Both the position numbers and the translations under genes were made by a program. A model generated the notes under the pieces. The model was not told the DNA's origin, made no database searches, and saw nothing but the letters and a program-made list of their open reading frames with translations. DNA of 64,000 bases, from contig JANQSE010000004.1 in the NCBI GenBank assembly GCA_028284195.1, positions 54,558 to 118,557 on the forward strand, given 5' to 3'. The stretch's first letter is position 1, and the number at the start of each line of letters is the position of its first letter. The DNA is from Balneola sp. GTDB lineage: Bacteria; Bacteroidota; Rhodothermia; Balneolales; Balneolaceae. Shown here in pieces: positions 17,824 to 27,158 of this stretch.

Positions 17824-18299
17824 TCTTCGAGCAGCTCTTTAATCTTTTCTTTGATTTCAACCTCTTCTCCTGATTTATACCCTTCATGGAAATACAGCAC
17901 TTCATTATCTGAGTTTACAATTAGAAGGGTAGGAACTGCGGTAACGCGGAGGCGGGCCATTACCGAGCTGTCGGAATCACGAAGCACGGGATATTTTACA
18001 CCAAGCGATTTAATAAAAGGTTTCACTTTTGCTTCATTTCTAGGGCCATCAATAGAGATACCTATAAATTTAACATCGTCATCATCAAACTCTTCATCCA
18101 TTTTAACGAATTCAGGAATTGATTTTACACAGGGCTTGCACCATGTTGCCCAAAAGTCGATCACGGTAAGATTTTCACCTTTAATTTGATTGAAGCTAAC
18201 TGTGCGATTATCCAGATTTTTTAATCGGAAATTAGGTATTTCGTTGTTGGCACTAAATGTGCTTCCTAATAAAAAAGAAAATATTAATAGGTATTTCAT
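17820..18299 (-). CDS. TlpA-family thiol-disulfide oxidoreductase
   Basis: A 159-residue periplasmic protein with a short signal peptide (MKYLLIFSFLLGSTFSAN) and a TlpA/ResA thioredoxin domain. Active site DFWATWCKPCVKS, cis-Pro loop VTAVPTLLIV. It reduces or isomerises envelope thiols, often for cytochrome or copper-site maturation in the family. First gene of the operon tlpA-like / DUF6029-like / redoxin lipoprotein / T9SS redoxin. The 217 bases upstream hold no obvious TAnnTTTG promoter. Confidence 0.92.
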   Translation of the reverse strand: MKYLLIFSFLLGSTFSANNEIPNFRLKNLDNRTVSFNQIKGENLTVIDFWATWCKPCVKSIPEFVKMDEEFDDDDVKFIGISIDGPRNEAKVKPFIKSLGVKYPVLRDSDSSVMARLRVTAVPTLLIVNSDNEVLYFHEGYKSGEEVEIKEKIKELLEE

Positions 18300-18515
18300 G
18301 TGCTCCTTTTTTTCTCAAAATATGAGCATAACCTACCGGAAAGTTATCACAGAAAAATAAAATAAAAGACCCTGAGAGATATAATGTTTAAAATGCGCTT
18401 AAGATAAAACACAACTATCCAAAATAGCTATTTCATGTGTATGCCCGGCATTTTGAGTTACATAATGCTTGGTAGTACGTTTAGAGCACGAGTAATTACA
18501 AGATTCTATTATAAC

Positions 18516-19574
18516 CTATTTTACCCAATCAGCTATAAATACATTGGTTGCTCGTGTACCACCATTATTTCTGTTTGATGAGAATACCAGTCTTTTTCCA
18601 TCATGTGAGAACATGGGAAACGAATCGAAAGTATCATCAAAAGTAATCTGCTTTAAACCGGTTCCATCGGGGTTAATCATAAACAGATTGAATGGGAAAC
18701 CTCTTGTTGAGTTGTGGTTTGAGGAAAAGATGATCTTTTCTCCTGAAGGATGGAAGAACGGAGCCCAATTTGCATTTCCCAAATCGGTAATTTGTCGCAT
18801 ATTTGTTCCGTCTATATTTACCAGAAAAAGCTCCATATTGGTTGGCTCAACCAATCCTTCTTTCAGGAGCGAAGTATATTTTTCAACTTCTTCATCGGTT
18901 TTTGGCCGGGATGCCCTGAAAATGAGCTGTTTGCCATCCGGAGAGAAAAATGCCCCTCCATCATAACCCAGTTCGTCGGTAACCTGAACTAGATTAGAGC
19001 CGTCTACATCCATGATGAACAATTCAAGATCTCCGGTTCTCATTGAAGTAAAAACAATCTTGTTTCCGTCCGGAGATACAGTTGCTTCGGCATCATATCC
19101 GGGAGTGTTAGTAAGAGTATCTATAATCTCGCCATCAAGATTCGCTCTGAAAATATCATAGCCTTCATAGATTGGCCAAACGTACGCACCGCCCGGGCCT
19201 CTTTCAGGAACCTCGGGGCAGGCTGTATCATCAAGATGAGTAGAGCCATATATAATGGTTTTATCTGGTAAGAAGTAGGAACATGTAGTGCGTCCAAGTC
19301 CGGTGCTGATGATGGGGGCTTCAAATCCGGGCTCATTTTCTTTGGCATCCATGTAATAGATCTGATCACATTCGGTGCCCCATTCCGGGTTATTAGCCTG
19401 AAATACCAGCTTTGAATTATCAAAACTCCAATAGGCTTCAGCATTATCCCCGCCAAAGGTAAGTTGCTTGATGTTTTTCAGATGTACTTCTTGCTCGTAT
19501 TTAAGAGGGTCCCTCTGCTTACCAGCGCAGCTAATTAATAAAATACCCGCAAGAGAAAAGGTAGTTAGTTTCAT
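18516..19574 (-). CDS. TolB-like WD40/PD40 beta-propeller lipoprotein
   Basis: About 352 residues from the preferred start MKLTTFSLAGIL at 19574; the longer frame begins at 19607 but places 11 polar residues before the signal peptide. Lipobox LLISCAGK. Repeated PD40 blades follow: YWSFDNSKLVFQA, ATVSPDGNKIVFTSMRTGDL, AFFSPDGKQLIFRASRP, PFFHPSGEKIIFSSNHN and PMFSHDGKRLVFSSNRN. Unlike TolB there is no N-terminal TolB domain. Such proteins bind partners or peptidoglycan-linked lipoproteins; no specific partner is visible here. Confidence 0.85.
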   Translation of the reverse strand: MKLTTFSLAGILLISCAGKQRDPLKYEQEVHLKNIKQLTFGGDNAEAYWSFDNSKLVFQANNPEWGTECDQIYYMDAKENEPGFEAPIISTGLGRTTCSYFLPDKTIIYGSTHLDDTACPEVPERGPGGAYVWPIYEGYDIFRANLDGEIIDTLTNTPGYDAEATVSPDGNKIVFTSMRTGDLELFIMDVDGSNLVQVTDELGYDGGAFFSPDGKQLIFRASRPKTDEEVEKYTSLLKEGLVEPTNMELFLVNIDGTNMRQITDLGNANWAPFFHPSGEKIIFSSNHNSTRGFPFNLFMINPDGTGLKQITFDDTFDSFPMFSHDGKRLVFSSNRNNGGTRATNVFIADWVK

Positions 19575-19659
19575 AGTCCGGATTGATAAAAATTCAGCTT
19601 CAATCATAACGCATATATATGAAGATTGTATGAAGAGTTTTAGATAATGGTGAAAGAAC

Positions 19660-21165
19660 TTAGTTGTGGTTTTTTATAGTTGCTGTAGAAATTTTCTCAA
19701 GTACCTGGGTTAGTATATTTTTTCCCAGTTTAAAAAAACGTTCTTGATTACCCAATGCAAGAAACCCTAAAACTGATCGTAACTCACTGAGATAAACAGG
19801 TGGATCTGTGATTAAGGAATCTTCAGCAATAATGCGATCCCAGTTGAGCCGCTTTTGAAATTTTACTCCGGCCTGCATCATAGTTAGGTAATACACATTA
19901 GCCATTAAACCATAACCGATAGTTGTTGGGTGTAAACCATCAAGGCTGAAGATGCCGCCTTTGTATATTTTCTTATTTTTGTTCAGGCGAAGAAATTCGG
20001 TAGATATCATCGCTTCATCACGATTATTTACCAGGTGTGAGGTGTCCGGGTTTCTTTTCAAGGCTTCAACAAATTCTTTAGGGTAACCACGCAGTAATTC
20101 GCCGCCTAGTCGTCGGTTGGCCATCCCTGCCACATTTTTAGCCATAGGCACAACATTCCATCCATATTCTCGGGCAATTTTTCTGATAATGGAATTGAAT
20201 TCATCCACTGCCATATCAATTTGAATGGCTTCATCTTGAGTAAGAAAAGGGTGTTTGTCGGGATCGAAATCCTCATCCCAGATCCAGAAGCGGGTGTAGT
20301 AATCAAAATAGCCAAAACTCTTTTTGGAAAGATCAGAGTTTACACCACGAATAACAGGAGGAATAGTCGGGTAAGGAATAGTTGGTACAAAAACCCGCTG
20401 TGCTCCTATTTTGGAAATTCGTTCGGCAAGTTCCTTGTATTCACACTCAAAATGTTCAGGCCGGTAAATGGTATGATTTCGATGCGGGGTAAATGAAACA
20501 AGGTCCTTCGGTTCTGACCATACCAGATCCAGATTTACAACAGCACCCAGGGCATTATTATGGCCAAGGCATACAATCAGGTTTTCTATTCCGCCATCTT
20601 CCTGTAAAATTTTAGCATTATCAATTTGGCTGTTTTCCTGGAACTCATTGCCAAGCGTAGGATTTAGTACTAATCGGGAGGTGGTATATTTTGCGTTTTC
20701 AGGCAGTACTCCGAATACAGAAAAATCTTCTTTGTTTTGTTTGATGTACTCCCGGCTTTTTCGCTCGGTTACAATCCACGAATCGTTGATGGCAAATCCC
20801 CATACTGCCTGGTTATGAAAAGGAGCTGATCGCTCCACACTTAGGTCTTTCATTCTCCCTTCCCAATATTTTTTAATCCGCTTCAGGGTTTTAAATGTAT
20901 GGGAAGCAACGGGTACATATTCTGTCCATTCGATAGAGTCTCCGAATTCATCCTGTAAACCTCTTATCAAAACCTCAAGGTTTATGGGTATGCCCGCCTG
21001 AGCGGTAAAATTGGGTTGATCGAATGTTGGTTTTGGATCAAAGCAATCTGCAAGGAAAGAGGGAAAGTTGATATCAGTACGATAGATGCCTCCATTGTTA
21101 AAGCCTTGCGAGAGACTGTCTCCAATTACAACGAGTTTATGTTTATTGTTTTTCTTTCTGAACAT
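19660..21165 (-). CDS. SGNH/GDSL-family hydrolase
   Basis: A 501-residue protein with the block I motif VVIGDSLSQGFNNGG near residue 15 (nucleophile Ser), an Asn in CLGHNNALGAV (block III-like GxxN) and the C-terminal SLDGLHPTTIGYGLM with the Asp-x-x-His pair of the catalytic triad. No signal peptide is visible, so it may be cytoplasmic. Longer than typical GDSL esterases (200-350 residues); the middle region is unassigned. Substrate cannot be told from sequence. Confidence 0.85.
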   Translation of the reverse strand: MFRKKNNKHKLVVIGDSLSQGFNNGGIYRTDINFPSFLADCFDPKPTFDQPNFTAQAGIPINLEVLIRGLQDEFGDSIEWTEYVPVASHTFKTLKRIKKYWEGRMKDLSVERSAPFHNQAVWGFAINDSWIVTERKSREYIKQNKEDFSVFGVLPENAKYTTSRLVLNPTLGNEFQENSQIDNAKILQEDGGIENLIVCLGHNNALGAVVNLDLVWSEPKDLVSFTPHRNHTIYRPEHFECEYKELAERISKIGAQRVFVPTIPYPTIPPVIRGVNSDLSKKSFGYFDYYTRFWIWDEDFDPDKHPFLTQDEAIQIDMAVDEFNSIIRKIAREYGWNVVPMAKNVAGMANRRLGGELLRGYPKEFVEALKRNPDTSHLVNNRDEAMISTEFLRLNKNKKIYKGGIFSLDGLHPTTIGYGLMANVYYLTMMQAGVKFQKRLNWDRIIAEDSLITDPPVYLSELRSVLGFLALGNQERFFKLGKNILTQVLEKISTATIKNHN

Positions 21166-21328
21166 AGCGGTGAGAAATTGCCATAAAAACCCGAAATCAC
21201 AAAATTTCTTTTACCACAAAAACGCGAAAGCACAAAAAGAATAAACCATGTACTTTTGAATGAGTTCATTCAAATTCACGAAAGCCGAGGTTTCTGTGTT
21301 TTCGTGGCCAACACAAATAGATAAAGAA

Positions 21329-21694
21329 ATGAAGGAAAACAGATTACAGAAATTCCGTGCAGAACGTGAAAAGCTAAATGAAAAAACACTGGGGTTGGGA
21401 CATTTGGGAATCAAGCGGTTCTTTAACATGGATTCCAACACATATAAAGATGGAACCCTTGATTCCAAAACTAAAGAACTGCTGGGGCTGGTAGCTTCTG
21501 CTGTTTTGCGTTGTAATGATTGTATTGATTATCACCTGGAACAATGTGCCAAAACGGGTTCAACCAAAGAAGAAATTATTGATGCGATGAACGTTGCATT
21601 GATTGTAGGTGGCAGTATTGTGATTCCTCATTTACGCAGAGCTGTTGAAACGATTGAGATGTTAGAAGAGGAAGGGGGTTTTACTTCAGTTTAA
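21329..21694 (+). CDS. Carboxymuconolactone decarboxylase / AhpD-like protein
   Basis: About 121 residues from MKENRLQKFRAER at 21329; the frame extends to 21260 but those 23 residues look unlike the family. The AhpD-type core ELLGLVASAVLRCNDCIDYH carries the CxxC pair and distal His of the peroxidase/thiol-reductase site, followed by GSTKEEIIDAMNVALIVGGS. Likely a small oligomeric antioxidant or decarboxylase-fold protein. It converges on mutS2 and the two coding regions overlap by 14 bases at their 3' ends. Confidence 0.88.
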   Translation: MKENRLQKFRAEREKLNEKTLGLGHLGIKRFFNMDSNTYKDGTLDSKTKELLGLVASAVLRCNDCIDYHLEQCAKTGSTKEEIIDAMNVALIVGGSIVIPHLRRAVETIEMLEEEGGFTSV

Positions 21695-24086
21695 CAATCG
21701 TACACCCGGCCCCGCCAAAATCTTCATTAGCGAGATTGAAGCTTTTTACTTCTTTTCTCTCATTCAGGTAAGAGTGGATTTGCTTTCTCAGTATCCCATT
21801 TCCCTTACCGTGTACAATTTCGACCTGATGTAACCCGCGGAAAAGAGCCCGGTCAATATAGTGCATCACTTCGTCAATAGCTTTATCGGCGCGATAACCA
21901 CGGAGGTCGATGGATGGTTTTACTGTTTCTTTGAGGGAAGAATCTGCCTGAATTACCCCGCCACTTCGGGCTTTTCGGTTTTTCTTTTTTTGAACTTCAA
22001 CTTTAACAAGGTTCTTGTATTTGGTTTTCAACCTCAATCCATCGGCCTGTACCACGGCGTTATTTCCTTTTACTTCTAGTAATTCGCCAGTGGTGTTTCC
22101 ATCTAAAAATCTGACATAATCACCGGTAGAAGGTGGTTTTTCCGATGTTCTGTACCGGGCTTCGCGCTTTTCTTTAACCTCATCCAGCGATTGTTCTATC
22201 TCTGCCTTTTCTTTCTCAATATCAGAACGGATAGATTTTATATCATTTTTCCCAACCTTCTTTTCTTCAACAATTTTTTCAACGGCCTGTTCCACCTTCC
22301 TGTTTGCCTGGTCCATAATGGACTTTGCTTCGGTTAGGGCTTTCTGGCGAATTTTATCTTTCTCTTTATTAATACCATCCAGTTTATTCAGGTACCGATT
22401 CCGGTCTGTTTCCGCTTTTGACTTCAGGTTCTCAAATTTTTCTTTAAGCTCTTCGGCTTGTTGGGTTTTGGTTTCCAACTCAGAGATCAAAGATTCCATG
22501 TTGTCTTTGGCTTCGCCTAGCAACACCTTTGACCGTTTTAAAACATCTTGTTTAATATTCATCCGTTGTGCGATCTCAAAAGCGTAACTACTACCGGGAA
22601 TTCCTTTTTTAAATTTGTAGGTAGGGGATAGCGTAGCCTGATCAAACTCCATAGATCCATTTACTGCGTTCTCATGTTCATGAGCAAACACCTTTAAAGA
22701 GCCGTGATGAGTGGTTACAATTACTTTGCATTTGCTGCGCAAAAGATGCTCAATAAATGCCTGAAATAGTGCTCCGCCTTCTTCAGGATCAGTTCCGGCA
22801 GCGGCTTCATCAATTAATACTAAACTTCCGGGCGCAAAATTATCGAGTGTCTGCTGCATCCATTTCAAACGAGAGGAAAAGGTGCTCAAATCATTTTCGA
22901 TAGATTGGTCATCTCCCAGATCAACAAAAAAACCACTAAAAATGGGAAGTTCGGATATTGGGTCGGCCGGGATAGCAAATCCTGATTGCATCATTAAAGA
23001 AGAAATACCGAGCGTTTTCATTGCCACAGATTTACCCCCGGCATTTGGCCCGGTAATCATCAGGCAAAGTTCTTTTGGAGATAGTTCAAGATGTAACGGG
23101 ATAATGGTTTCCCGTTCTTCTTTTTTAAGCTTCAGGTTTTTGAGCAGCAGATTGGCGTTAAAAGCCTGCTTCAACTTTAAATTGAAGTTTTCAGAAACAA
23201 TGGGGATCTCACCTTCCAACCGGATCGAAATTTTTGCCTTGGCTGCAATCACATCAATAACAGCCAGGCCTTTAGCATTCTGCCGGATAAACTCTGAATG
23301 TTGGCGAATATGATTGGTAAGCTCTCTGAGAATCCGTTCAATTTCCCGTTGTTCTTCGATCTCAAACTGCCTGATCTCATTGTTGAGATGCAGTGCTTCC
23401 ACAGGCTCCAGATACACCGTTTGTCCCGTAGCAGAAACATCATGGATAAAACCCTGAATTTGCCGCTTATACTCTGCCTGAATGGGTATTACCATACGCC
23501 CGTTACGGATGGTTGCTCCCTCATCCGAGCTCATTCCATCTTTAGCAGCTTTTTTCATCAGCCGGTTTATGGCTGAACGAAGGTCGTTCTTTTTGGAGTT
23601 TAATCGCTTCCGAATTGCTTTCAATTCAGGGCTTGCATCGTCTTTTAAATCTCCTGATTCAGTAATTTGTCCTTTAATTGCATCCTCTAAATCCTTTAAG
23701 GGAATAAGCTCTTCACTCAACACCGTAAGTTCAGGGCTTTCTTCTTTACGCTTGCTGATGAACTTCTTAACTAGTCTGGCAGTCTGGCTGAGTTTCAAAA
23801 TGTCATTAAAAGCAAACAAGGGAATGATGCTGCCCTCAGCTTTCGCCTGCGAAAGGTATTCATATACTGCAGGCATTTCTCCAAGAGGAAAAGGATCAGG
23901 GTCGAGAAGGATCTTCATCATTTCATCTGTTTGGTGCAGCAGTTTTTGGACCGTTTGCGGATGACTTACCGGTTGCAGCTCTTGCAGCATTTCCATGCCC
24001 AAGTCAGACTGGGCTTCAGCAATAGCAGCTTCCCGAAGCTGTTCGTAGCCAAGTTTTTCTAACAATGATGACGGGTAAAGCTTCAT
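21681..24086 (-). CDS. mutS2: Endonuclease MutS2
   Basis: An 801-residue MutS2: MutS core and clamp without the mismatch-recognition domain I, ATPase with Walker A TGPNAGGKSVAMKT (about residue 345) and LVLIDEAAAGTDPEEGG, a long Lys/Glu coiled-coil (about 520-640), a KOW-like segment (GDYVRFLDGNTTGELLEV) and a C-terminal Smr nuclease domain (IDLRGYRADKAIDE, VEIVHGKGNGILRK). It acts on recombination intermediates or collided ribosomes in characterised species. A TATCTTTG element at 24129-24122 is a likely -7 promoter box. Confidence 0.96.
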   Translation of the reverse strand: MKLYPSSLLEKLGYEQLREAAIAEAQSDLGMEMLQELQPVSHPQTVQKLLHQTDEMMKILLDPDPFPLGEMPAVYEYLSQAKAEGSIIPLFAFNDILKLSQTARLVKKFISKRKEESPELTVLSEELIPLKDLEDAIKGQITESGDLKDDASPELKAIRKRLNSKKNDLRSAINRLMKKAAKDGMSSDEGATIRNGRMVIPIQAEYKRQIQGFIHDVSATGQTVYLEPVEALHLNNEIRQFEIEEQREIERILRELTNHIRQHSEFIRQNAKGLAVIDVIAAKAKISIRLEGEIPIVSENFNLKLKQAFNANLLLKNLKLKKEERETIIPLHLELSPKELCLMITGPNAGGKSVAMKTLGISSLMMQSGFAIPADPISELPIFSGFFVDLGDDQSIENDLSTFSSRLKWMQQTLDNFAPGSLVLIDEAAAGTDPEEGGALFQAFIEHLLRSKCKVIVTTHHGSLKVFAHEHENAVNGSMEFDQATLSPTYKFKKGIPGSSYAFEIAQRMNIKQDVLKRSKVLLGEAKDNMESLISELETKTQQAEELKEKFENLKSKAETDRNRYLNKLDGINKEKDKIRQKALTEAKSIMDQANRKVEQAVEKIVEEKKVGKNDIKSIRSDIEKEKAEIEQSLDEVKEKREARYRTSEKPPSTGDYVRFLDGNTTGELLEVKGNNAVVQADGLRLKTKYKNLVKVEVQKKKNRKARSGGVIQADSSLKETVKPSIDLRGYRADKAIDEVMHYIDRALFRGLHQVEIVHGKGNGILRKQIHSYLNERKEVKSFNLANEDFGGAGCTIVKLK

Positions 24087-24121
24087 CGCAAATTTGGGAA
24101 ATTTACCTTAGGTTCAGGCAC

Positions 24122-24129
24122 CAAAGATA
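24122..24129 (-). promoter_or_regulatory. TAnnTTTG -7 element upstream of mutS2
   Basis: The minus strand reads TATCTTTG here, a perfect TAnnTTTG match 36 bases before the mutS2 start codon. The expected upstream TTG is only TTT at the matching distance, so this is a partial promoter match. Confidence 0.4.
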
Positions 24130-24147
24130 ACTCTAATTCGGTACGGT

Positions 24148-24927
24148 ATGAAATGCTCTATTTTCCAGGTTGATGCGTTTACAGATCATATTTTCGGTGG
24201 CAATCCGGCAGCAGTTTGCCCGCTGGATAATTGGCTGGATGATGAAACCATGCAAAAACTGGCGGCAGAGAATAACCTTTCAGAAACGGCTTTTTTTGTT
24301 GAAAAAGGGGAAGTATTTGAACTTCGTTGGTTTACTCCTGAAGTGGAAGTAGATCTTTGCGGTCATGCCACCCTTGCAGCGGCACATGTGTTATTCGAGC
24401 ATTTAGCATACGATAAAACCAAAATTCATTTTGAAACCAAAAGCGGAATTTTGATTGTACAGAAAGAGGGGGACCGGTTGAGGATGGATTTCCCAACGGA
24501 TGATATGCCAAAGGTTGAACCGCCTGCAGTATTATTTCAGGCACTTGGTATTCGTTCTGATCTGGTTTTTGCCACTGATGATTATATGGTTGTGCTGGAA
24601 AATGAATCACAGGTAAAGAACCTTGATCCCAATTTCAGAATACTTTCTGAAATAGATACGAGAGGGGTAATAGTAACTGCTCCGGGGGATGAGGTTGATT
24701 TTGTGTCCAGGTTTTTTGCTCCTGGTGCAGGTATTGATGAAGACCCGGTAACCGGTTCTGCTCACACAAAACTGACACCATATTGGGCAAAACGGTTAGG
24801 CAAGAAAGAAATGGAAGCTCGTCAGATCTCACAAAGAGTGGGAAATCTAACATGCAGATACAAAGGCACCCGTACCGAAATTCTGGGTAAGGCGGTTACA
24901 TATATGACTGGAGAGTTTACTATCTGA
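24148..24927 (+). CDS. PhzF-family isomerase
   Basis: A 259-residue PhzF/YddE-type protein. Signatures: FQVDAFTDHIFGGNPAAVCP, the catalytic Glu in NNLSETAFFV, DLCGHATLAAAHVL and the C-terminal lobe GIDEDPVTGSAHTKLTPYW. The family folds as two diaminopimelate-epimerase-like lobes and catalyses isomerisations; only some members make phenazines and no phenazine genes are here, so the substrate is unknown. It overlaps the TauE/SafE gene by one base (TGATG). Confidence 0.93.
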   Translation: MKCSIFQVDAFTDHIFGGNPAAVCPLDNWLDDETMQKLAAENNLSETAFFVEKGEVFELRWFTPEVEVDLCGHATLAAAHVLFEHLAYDKTKIHFETKSGILIVQKEGDRLRMDFPTDDMPKVEPPAVLFQALGIRSDLVFATDDYMVVLENESQVKNLDPNFRILSEIDTRGVIVTAPGDEVDFVSRFFAPGAGIDEDPVTGSAHTKLTPYWAKRLGKKEMEARQISQRVGNLTCRYKGTRTEILGKAVTYMTGEFTI

Positions 24928-25736
24928 TGAGTTTTGAACTGCTTTTATTGATCGGGTTAATTGCCGGGCTTGTGGCCGGGTTGATGGGTGTTGGCGGAGG
25001 AATCATTTTTACACCTGTACTTTATTTTTTGTTTGATGAAGCAGGAGTTGATAATCCGGTTCTTTGGACGATAGGTTCCGGGTTGTTCTGCACTTTTATT
25101 GCGGCATCCGGAGGTGCGATCCGGCAGTATATTCAAAATAACTTCTTTGCAAAAGAAGGGATTTTGCTTGGTGTTTTAGGGATGACCGGAATTTACCTGG
25201 GCAAGCTGATAGTTACTTCCGAATACTACCAAAGAGAGCAATTTGTGATCTTTTTTAGTTTTATGCTGTTATATGCAGCATTTATGCTGTTTAAAAGAGG
25301 GTCGGATAAGCAAGATGAATATGAGAGAGAGTTTAACCCGGTTGGGATAAAAGCTGCTTTTGTAACCGGAGGTATTGGGGGATTTATTGCTGCCCTTGCA
25401 GGGGTAGGAGGTGGGGCTATTATGGTTCCTATTCTGAATCTGTTTTTTAAGCAGCCATTCAAGAAAACGGTAAGCGTTTCGCAGCTTGGTATGGTTATTA
25501 TGGTGTGCTTTGGTTGGGTTCAGTTAGCCTGGATTGCTTCCACCGGTCCCGGCATAACAGAATATACTATCGGCTATGTTGATTTTGGGGCTTCTTTGCC
25601 TCTCTCTATTGGCGGGTTGACAGGCGGTTTTGGTGGTGCATTCTTAAATCAAAAAATTCGTCGCGAGCTGCTCCAATGGGGGTTTGCCGTGCTTGCCGTG
25701 TTTATGGCCGGGCGGTTGATCTGGAGTATACTTTAA
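24927..25736 (+). CDS. TauE/SafE-family anion permease
   Basis: A 269-residue polytopic inner-membrane protein with two internally repeated halves, each opening with the Gly-rich motif (GLVAGLMGVGGGIIFTPVL and GFIAALAGVGGGAIMVPIL). The family moves sulfite, sulfonates or other organic anions. Start overlaps the phzF stop by one base and the glycosyltransferase follows 10 bases later, so the three are likely one transcript without an evident shared pathway. Confidence 0.92.
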   Translation: MSFELLLLIGLIAGLVAGLMGVGGGIIFTPVLYFLFDEAGVDNPVLWTIGSGLFCTFIAASGGAIRQYIQNNFFAKEGILLGVLGMTGIYLGKLIVTSEYYQREQFVIFFSFMLLYAAFMLFKRGSDKQDEYEREFNPVGIKAAFVTGGIGGFIAALAGVGGGAIMVPILNLFFKQPFKKTVSVSQLGMVIMVCFGWVQLAWIASTGPGITEYTIGYVDFGASLPLSIGGLTGGFGGAFLNQKIRRELLQWGFAVLAVFMAGRLIWSIL

Positions 25737-25746
25737 AATCGATACT

Positions 25747-26886
25747 ATGAAGGTTGGATTTATTACAAAGGAAGATCCTAACGACATCAAGGCATATTCA
25801 GGAACTCATTATGCTATGTTTCAGGCTCTCAAAAAAGAGTTTGAAGAAATAACCCCTTTAGGCCCTCTTGATCACTGGTACAAATATTTTGCTAAGCTTA
25901 AAGGAAAATTAAAAACTTTTGGTTCGGATAAGGTTTTTAAATATCAATACGACATAAATCTGGCAAAAAAACACGCCGCCATTTTAGATAAGCGGATTAA
26001 AAGGGAAAGACCGGATGTGCTTCTGGGTTCTCTCGTAAGCCCCGAAGTGGCATATTTAAAAAGCGAAATTCCTTTATACCTAACTACAGACGCTACATTT
26101 CCGAGGCTGAATCTGTTGCATAAAAGCCACAGAAATTTGTACCAAGAAAGCTTTGAAAATGCTTTAAAGCTCGAAGAACACGCATTTAGTAAGGCAAAAA
26201 AACTGATTCTGCCTTTAGAATGGTTGAAAGATTCTGCGATTAATGATTATAGAATTGACAAGAATAAGATCGAAGTTATTCCTTATGGAGCTAATATTGA
26301 AACTGTTTCTGACTCTGAAGAAGTTCAACAAATGATATATGGCCGTCAGAAATCGAGAGAACTAAAACTATTTTTTGTAGGAATTAATTGGGAAGAAAAA
26401 GGAGGGCCAAAAGCAGTGCAGGTTTTACAAGCATTGAAACGAATGGGCATAAGTTCTTCACTAACCATTGTTGGCTGTAGTCCTGTAATTGAGGATGAAG
26501 ATGTTAAAGTTCTTGGATTTTTGGATAAGGGAAGTAATAGTGATTTAGAAAAGCTGATTACCCTATATAAAGAAGCGAGTTTCTTTTTACTGCCTACAAA
26601 AGCGGAATGTGTAGGAATGTCTTTTATCGAGGCTGCTTCGTATGGTTTACCTTCTATTGGTTCTGATGTAGGTGGAGTACCAGAAGCGGTAATAGATGGA
26701 GAAACAGGATACGTTTTTGGCAGTGAATCTATACCGAATAAGATTGCGAAAGCGATTGTGAAAACCTGGGAAGACAAAGAGCTATATAAAGCAATGAGCC
26801 AAAAAGCCCGTGCATATTTTAAGGAGAATATGAACTGGAAAAGCTGGGCAGAAAAACTAAGAGAAGTAGTTGAGGGCATGGAATAA
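25747..26886 (+). CDS. Glycosyltransferase family 4
   Basis: A 379-residue GT-B enzyme. The C-terminal Rossmann half shows KLFFVGINWEEKGGPKAVQV, LTIVG, and the nucleotide-sugar site LPTKAECVGMSFIEAASYG (E-x7-E) followed by PSIGSDVGGVPEAVIDGE. The N-terminal acceptor domain has no membrane anchor. The donor and acceptor cannot be named. Third gene after phzF and tauE. Confidence 0.9.
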   Translation: MKVGFITKEDPNDIKAYSGTHYAMFQALKKEFEEITPLGPLDHWYKYFAKLKGKLKTFGSDKVFKYQYDINLAKKHAAILDKRIKRERPDVLLGSLVSPEVAYLKSEIPLYLTTDATFPRLNLLHKSHRNLYQESFENALKLEEHAFSKAKKLILPLEWLKDSAINDYRIDKNKIEVIPYGANIETVSDSEEVQQMIYGRQKSRELKLFFVGINWEEKGGPKAVQVLQALKRMGISSSLTIVGCSPVIEDEDVKVLGFLDKGSNSDLEKLITLYKEASFFLLPTKAECVGMSFIEAASYGLPSIGSDVGGVPEAVIDGETGYVFGSESIPNKIAKAIVKTWEDKELYKAMSQKARAYFKENMNWKSWAEKLREVVEGME

Positions 26887-26980
26887 TTCGATGACAAAGA
26901 TTGAAAGTTAAGCAAGTTTTACCCCGCCGTTGGTACAGCAAGTTGTCAGGATGATGCTGGTCTAATAATTATCATCGAAA

Positions 26981-27151
26981 ATGATTAATATCAAAACTGA
27001 GGGATATATTACTTCCACTAATCAAAATCTCCCGGTCGGGCATGTCGATCATATTTATGATGTGATAAATAAGTTCGAAGAGGATCGAAAACAGAACGTA
27101 AGAATACATCAGGCAGGAAGAAATATTCAGAGAGGCAGCCAAGAGAAATGA
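26981..27151 (+). CDS. Small ORF, 56 codons, unrecognised
   Basis: An ATG-initiated frame (MINIKTEGYITSTNQNLPVG, then HVDHIYDVINKFEEDRKQNV) sits alone in the 270-base gap between the glycosyltransferase and the convergent PH-like gene. The sequence is amphipathic and charged, unlike random AT-rich DNA, but has no family I recognise and no ribosome-binding site. It could be a real small gene or a relic of a longer one. Confidence 0.3.
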   Translation: MINIKTEGYITSTNQNLPVGHVDHIYDVINKFEEDRKQNVRIHQAGRNIQRGSQEK

Positions 27152-27158
27152 CAGTGGT

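Noticed and set aside
26346..26915. 189-codon minus-strand frame inside the glycosyltransferase
   Set aside because: Shadow frame rich in Ser/Leu, no recognisable domain.
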